This document shows positions 60,722 through 64,000 of a DNA stretch of 64,000 nucleotides, piece after piece. The notes under the pieces were generated by a model. The model had not been told where the DNA came from. It saw only the letters and a list, made by a program, of their open reading frames with translations, and searched no databases. The DNA is from Hymenolepis diminuta (lineage: Eukaryota > Platyhelminthes > Cestoda > Cyclophyllidea > Hymenolepididae): NCBI GenBank assembly GCA_900708905.1, contig CAADRB010000119.1, forward strand, positions 113,054-177,053, read 5' to 3'. Position 1 is the stretch's first letter, and each line of letters begins with the position of its first letter. A program made the position numbers and the translations under genes.

Positions 60722-61974
60722 TTATCTGTATTTTGCATCGATCTTGACAACTTTTCGTTCACTTATAAACTCTCCGTAGGGCTCTGCAGCATCATCAGGT
60801 AAAGTAGCAAGATAAAATGGCGTGTCAGCTCCTGAAAGGAAAAAAATTAACAAATAAGTACTACATATTTATTTATAAATAAAATTGTAACACAACACTA
60901 CGTACCCTCCAAAATAGTCTTTACTCCCTTGTGATCATTCAGATCAGTGCTCACATAACCTGGACAACACTTTAAAAGCAAATGAAGTTGGTTATTAAGG
61001 GAATATTATGATTAACCAAATGAGTTACATGAGCAGGGCTTACTGAATTGATGAGAATGTGACGAGGATCAGATTTGTACTGTTCAGCTAAAATTTCCGT
61101 TGCTTTGCACAAACCCACTTTTGACATTCCATAAGCTGAATTCGCGAAACCCTCCTTTTTCTGATCACCAGCTTCAGCAAGTCTAAAGAAAAAAAGGGGA
61201 GATTAAATATAAGGAGAACCAACAGAAATTGGTGTACTGCACACTTACTTAACAAATTTAGCAATCAGGTCGTCCACCTCTTTTAACGTCTTTGCATTCA
61301 TGAATTTTTTAGCCATTTCTTCAGACATTTCATCAAATGTCCGCTGAGCGAACAAGCTAGAAATATTAATGAGCCTTTAAGAGAAAGTGTGAAGTAATGC
61401 ATTTTGTCTTACTTTGAATTCTTCGCCATTACGGGCAAGAAATCAAGACACATATCTACGGTGGCGGAATAATTCGTTTCTATGGTAACTTTAGCTTGCT
61501 CACCGGAAGGTGCAGAAGAATCAGGCTAAAGGAGAATAATAATGATAAAGTTTAAACTACTTTGTATATTCCTGCATTGTTAACCAAAATATCGAGGCCA
61601 TCAGGATATTCCTTTTTGATGAAATCCACTAGTTTGCGACGACTTTCCTTATTGGTGATATTTAACTGGTGGAACTTTACACTAAGGCCCTGTTCTTTGA
61701 ATTTCATTACGGCTTCTTCGCCTAATTTAACATTTCGAGCTGTTAAATAAATGTGCCATTCAGAAGAATCGAAATGTTTGGCCAAAAGTTCAACAATACC
61801 ATTCCCAACACCCTTGTTTGAACCTGTAACCTAAAATTAGGAGAAAAACAAATAAAGAATCGTTAATCAAAGTTTCTTAGAACTGAGACAACATCACACA
61901 AGAACCGTACAACTGCATATATTCCACGACCTTAATTTAACAATGTAAAATACACTTACAACTGCAATTCTCAT
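60722..61974 (-). CDS. CBR1: Carbonyl reductase, CBR1-type SDR
   Basis: An NADPH-dependent short-chain dehydrogenase/reductase that reduces aldehydes, ketones and quinones in the cytosol. Seven exons: 61974-61960, 61830-61561, 61525-61413, 61374-61249, 61182-61044, 60969-60906 and 60831-60722, all in consistent phase, giving 278 residues (human CBR1: 277). The 15-nt first exon encodes only MRIAV. Motifs: TGSNKGVG at residues 7-14 (cofactor), NNAG at 89-92, catalytic Ser at about 139 in INISS, and Y192 with K196 in YGMSK. CCPGYVSTDL and a GADTPFYLATLP-type end match the CBR1 C-terminus. Introns are 129, 35, 38, 66, 74 and 74 nt. A decayed tandem copy lies 6 kb downstream on the same strand. 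Confidence 0.93.
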
Positions 61975-63916
61975 TTCAAGAACCCAGCAAACAACAAAAT
62001 GAAAGCCTAAAGACGCGCGTTTAAATTACCTCGAGTATAGGTTTTTAAGAAAACGCGACATTTTCTGAAACCGTCAACATTATTCCTTTATATCCGCACA
62101 ATTAATGTATATATATATATATATATATGCATTCAAAAAGTGTGAACGATTGTAACATATTTAAAAACAAATATAGTATTTAATGAGAGATTAATAATAT
62201 ACGTCGATAAGCAGAGCGTTCGAAAACCAATCTGTAATTACCTAAAGATTATAAATTCATTAACCCACATTATTTACCACTTACACTATCTAAATTTTTA
62301 CCAATACTCAATTCCCCTATTTCCAACACAAATTTTAGGCTTAAATAAAGAATATTCCTGCAGAAATTATAAAAACAAAATGATGAAACTAATCTAAAAG
62401 CATAACTTTGGAAATATTCATCACACTATTCATCCATACAAGGTAATTTTTACAGTGCCGATGATTGTTAATAACAAGTTTGAAACATTATTTTAAAAGA
62501 AGTTAGTCACGAGTCCACGACAGTGCCACGGAGATGTCCTTAAAGAATATTCTAAATAACTGATGGTCCGTAGATATATGAATGCCACAAGTTTGCCATG
62601 CATTTGAATATGCCTTTAAATTTCTAAGGTCAGAATATTCAAGTTATCTGGATATATAAAAACATATATCGTAAGCTTATAATTTAATATAGATATAATC
62701 AGAAATAGATCTGCGATTTACGACAGTGAAGAACATTTAACAAATGTTTGAATATAAATATAAGGAAATGAAAATGACTCGCATGAGACTGCTGAATAAC
62801 TCTCCATTTACTATTGACGCCCTCTTAAATTAAATTATCACTTTCGACCATTACTCGTTCTTTCATTCATCCTATCTCACTGTACTTCTGTGTAATCTCA
62901 TTGTGCCATGCAGTGGGCTACAATTGTGCTTTAAATTAGTTAAATAAGGGCTGAGCGCAGTTATGATTGCAAGATAGTGAGAACAATTATTAATAAAACA
63001 ATGAAGAATCCGTTATTATGACAATCTAAAATTGCATGAGGGAGAATATTTCAAGTGTAAGCGAAGAAATTGTGTCAATGTGGCCCTTCAAACAATATTT
63101 CGAAAATTTGCACTTGTGAAAGTTTCAGGCCTGGTATTGTATCAAAATACAAAAGATTTATAGTTTGAATCACTATAAATGTAGTTTGATCACATCCATA
63201 ACAGCATGTGTGCACTAAGCATCAGGCAAAAATAAAAGATCATTTCAAAATTAATATAAAACGCGTGTTAGAAAAAGAGAAGATACTACTTTCATTCACT
63301 TAACAATAATGCCGGAATAAAATTTAATGCCTGGCATGAGTGACCGTTGAGAGTCAACGTACGTAGTTTTACATTTATGTTAATTCACTTAGAAATATAT
63401 ATGCAAATATTAGTGATATGTAGGTTAGAGTATGATTATTTTGCAAATATTACTAAGCACCTGATACTCAGTTAATACAATTAGTCGGCTACCAATTGGC
63501 CTTGCGGCAAATTAAATGGTGTAAAACGGCTGACTGTAGATGGAAGGATCTACTGTTAGTTCATTATTAAAGGTTCGACTAGAGACACAAGCATTCATTG
63601 GGAGGTTGTGGATTAGGGAGAAGACGTGGAGGAAGGAGACAGGGACATCCATGTGACGCGTGCTATTAGTGCACGCGAGAAGGTGGCTTGCGGTCGGAGG
63701 CTAGTCACATAAATAGACTTTCATTGACACGCTTAATTGCCATTGGTCCATCTATGTGTTAGTAGGGGGTGCTTGGGTGCTTTAAATGACGCAGACCTCC
63801 TATTACTTAGCGTGGTCGCTCGGTTAGCCTATTTTCGATTTGCTTCGCAGCTTGAACAAGAGGTGTGTATTTGAAGCTAGTCGAATTTTTGAAGATACGG
63901 GATTTTGCATGACATA
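61975..63916. other. Divergent intergenic region between CBR and TMEM234
   Basis: Contains a (TA)n run at 62108-62128. The last 400 nt (about 63490-63900) are clearly richer in GC than the rest and precede the TMEM234-like start, so they may hold its promoter or an unrecognised repeat. No exon recognised. Confidence 0.4.
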
Positions 63917-64000
63917 ATGTCCACATTGTTAATAAGCATAGTGACAGGTATAATTTGGGGTATAACAAATGTCCTCATGAAATACGCAAAGCCAATAATG
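63917..64000 (+). CDS. TMEM234: TMEM234-like membrane protein, first 28 codons (cut by window end)
   Basis: The frame from ATG 63917 stays open to the last base and encodes a hydrophobic first span (MSTLLISIVTGIIWGITNVL) followed by MKYAKPIM. The IIWGITNVLMKYA block matches the start of the TMEM234 family, where a WG(x)T(N/Q)P-type motif and a Lys/Arg close the first of four predicted spans of this DMT-like fold. The molecular function is not established; a role in the kidney filter has been reported for vertebrate TMEM234. Only 28 residues are visible, so other EamA/DMT-type proteins remain possible. Confidence 0.6.
   Translation, partial: MSTLLISIVTGIIWGITNVLMKYAKPIM

Noticed and set aside
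63477..63600. SINE-like block with GGTTCGACTAG
   Set aside because: An A box was not found and there is no second copy in the window.
1..64000. CRISPR arrays, bacterial operons, phage genes or toxin genes
   Set aside because: None seen. There are no regularly spaced repeats, and all recognised genes are spliced metazoan genes or eukaryotic mobile elements.

Overview
This is a nuclear segment from a flatworm, most likely a tapeworm (Cestoda). The evidence is AT-rich DNA (by eye roughly 36% GC), genes split by very short GT-AG introns (27 to about 45 nt, with a second class near 65-75 nt), close gene pairs suited to spliced-leader trans-splicing, and decayed gypsy, mariner and SINE-like repeats. 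No bacterial or viral gene set is present. Species cannot be fixed from the sequence alone. The gene models below were assembled by hand from reading frames, splice consensus and family conservation; exon phases were checked to join in frame.

Layout. 1-6.7 kb: a dead gypsy element and its LTR-like repeats. 6.7-12.1 kb: a gene cluster with GET1/WRB and MED21 on the minus strand (the MED21 stop overlaps the GET1 start) and, divergently, an unrecognised 518-residue protein. 12.1-15.4 kb: repeats. 15.4-16.3 kb: TMBIM4 (minus), with a 27-nt intron. 18.5-27.1 kb: RCE1 (CAAX protease), one intron holding a broken mariner with an assembly gap, followed 138 nt later by NOC4L. 29.0-30.0 kb: an E2F4/5-type factor. 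31.4-31.7 kb: NOP10 (minus). 35.0-38.2 kb: a BK-beta/TipE-like channel subunit (minus) with a 2.5-kb intron. 38.3-53.6 kb: gene-poor, very AT-rich DNA with old repeats. 53.6-54.7 kb: a decayed carbonyl-reductase copy, next to a dead gypsy element at 54.8-56.7 kb. 60.7-62.0 kb: the intact carbonyl reductase. 63.9 kb to the window end: the first 28 codons of a TMEM234-like membrane protein.

How the genes relate. Most are housekeeping: insertion of tail-anchored proteins (GET1), transcription (MED21, E2F), ribosome production (NOC4L, NOP10), prenyl-protein processing (RCE1), Golgi calcium and cell survival (TMBIM4) and carbonyl detoxification (CBR). They do not form one pathway. The organisation is the interesting part: the MED21-GET1 and RCE1-NOC4L pairs look like polycistronic units that trans-splicing or alternative transcription would have to resolve. 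The 38-53 kb stretch may hold long introns, regulatory DNA or non-coding RNA, but nothing there could be assigned with confidence.
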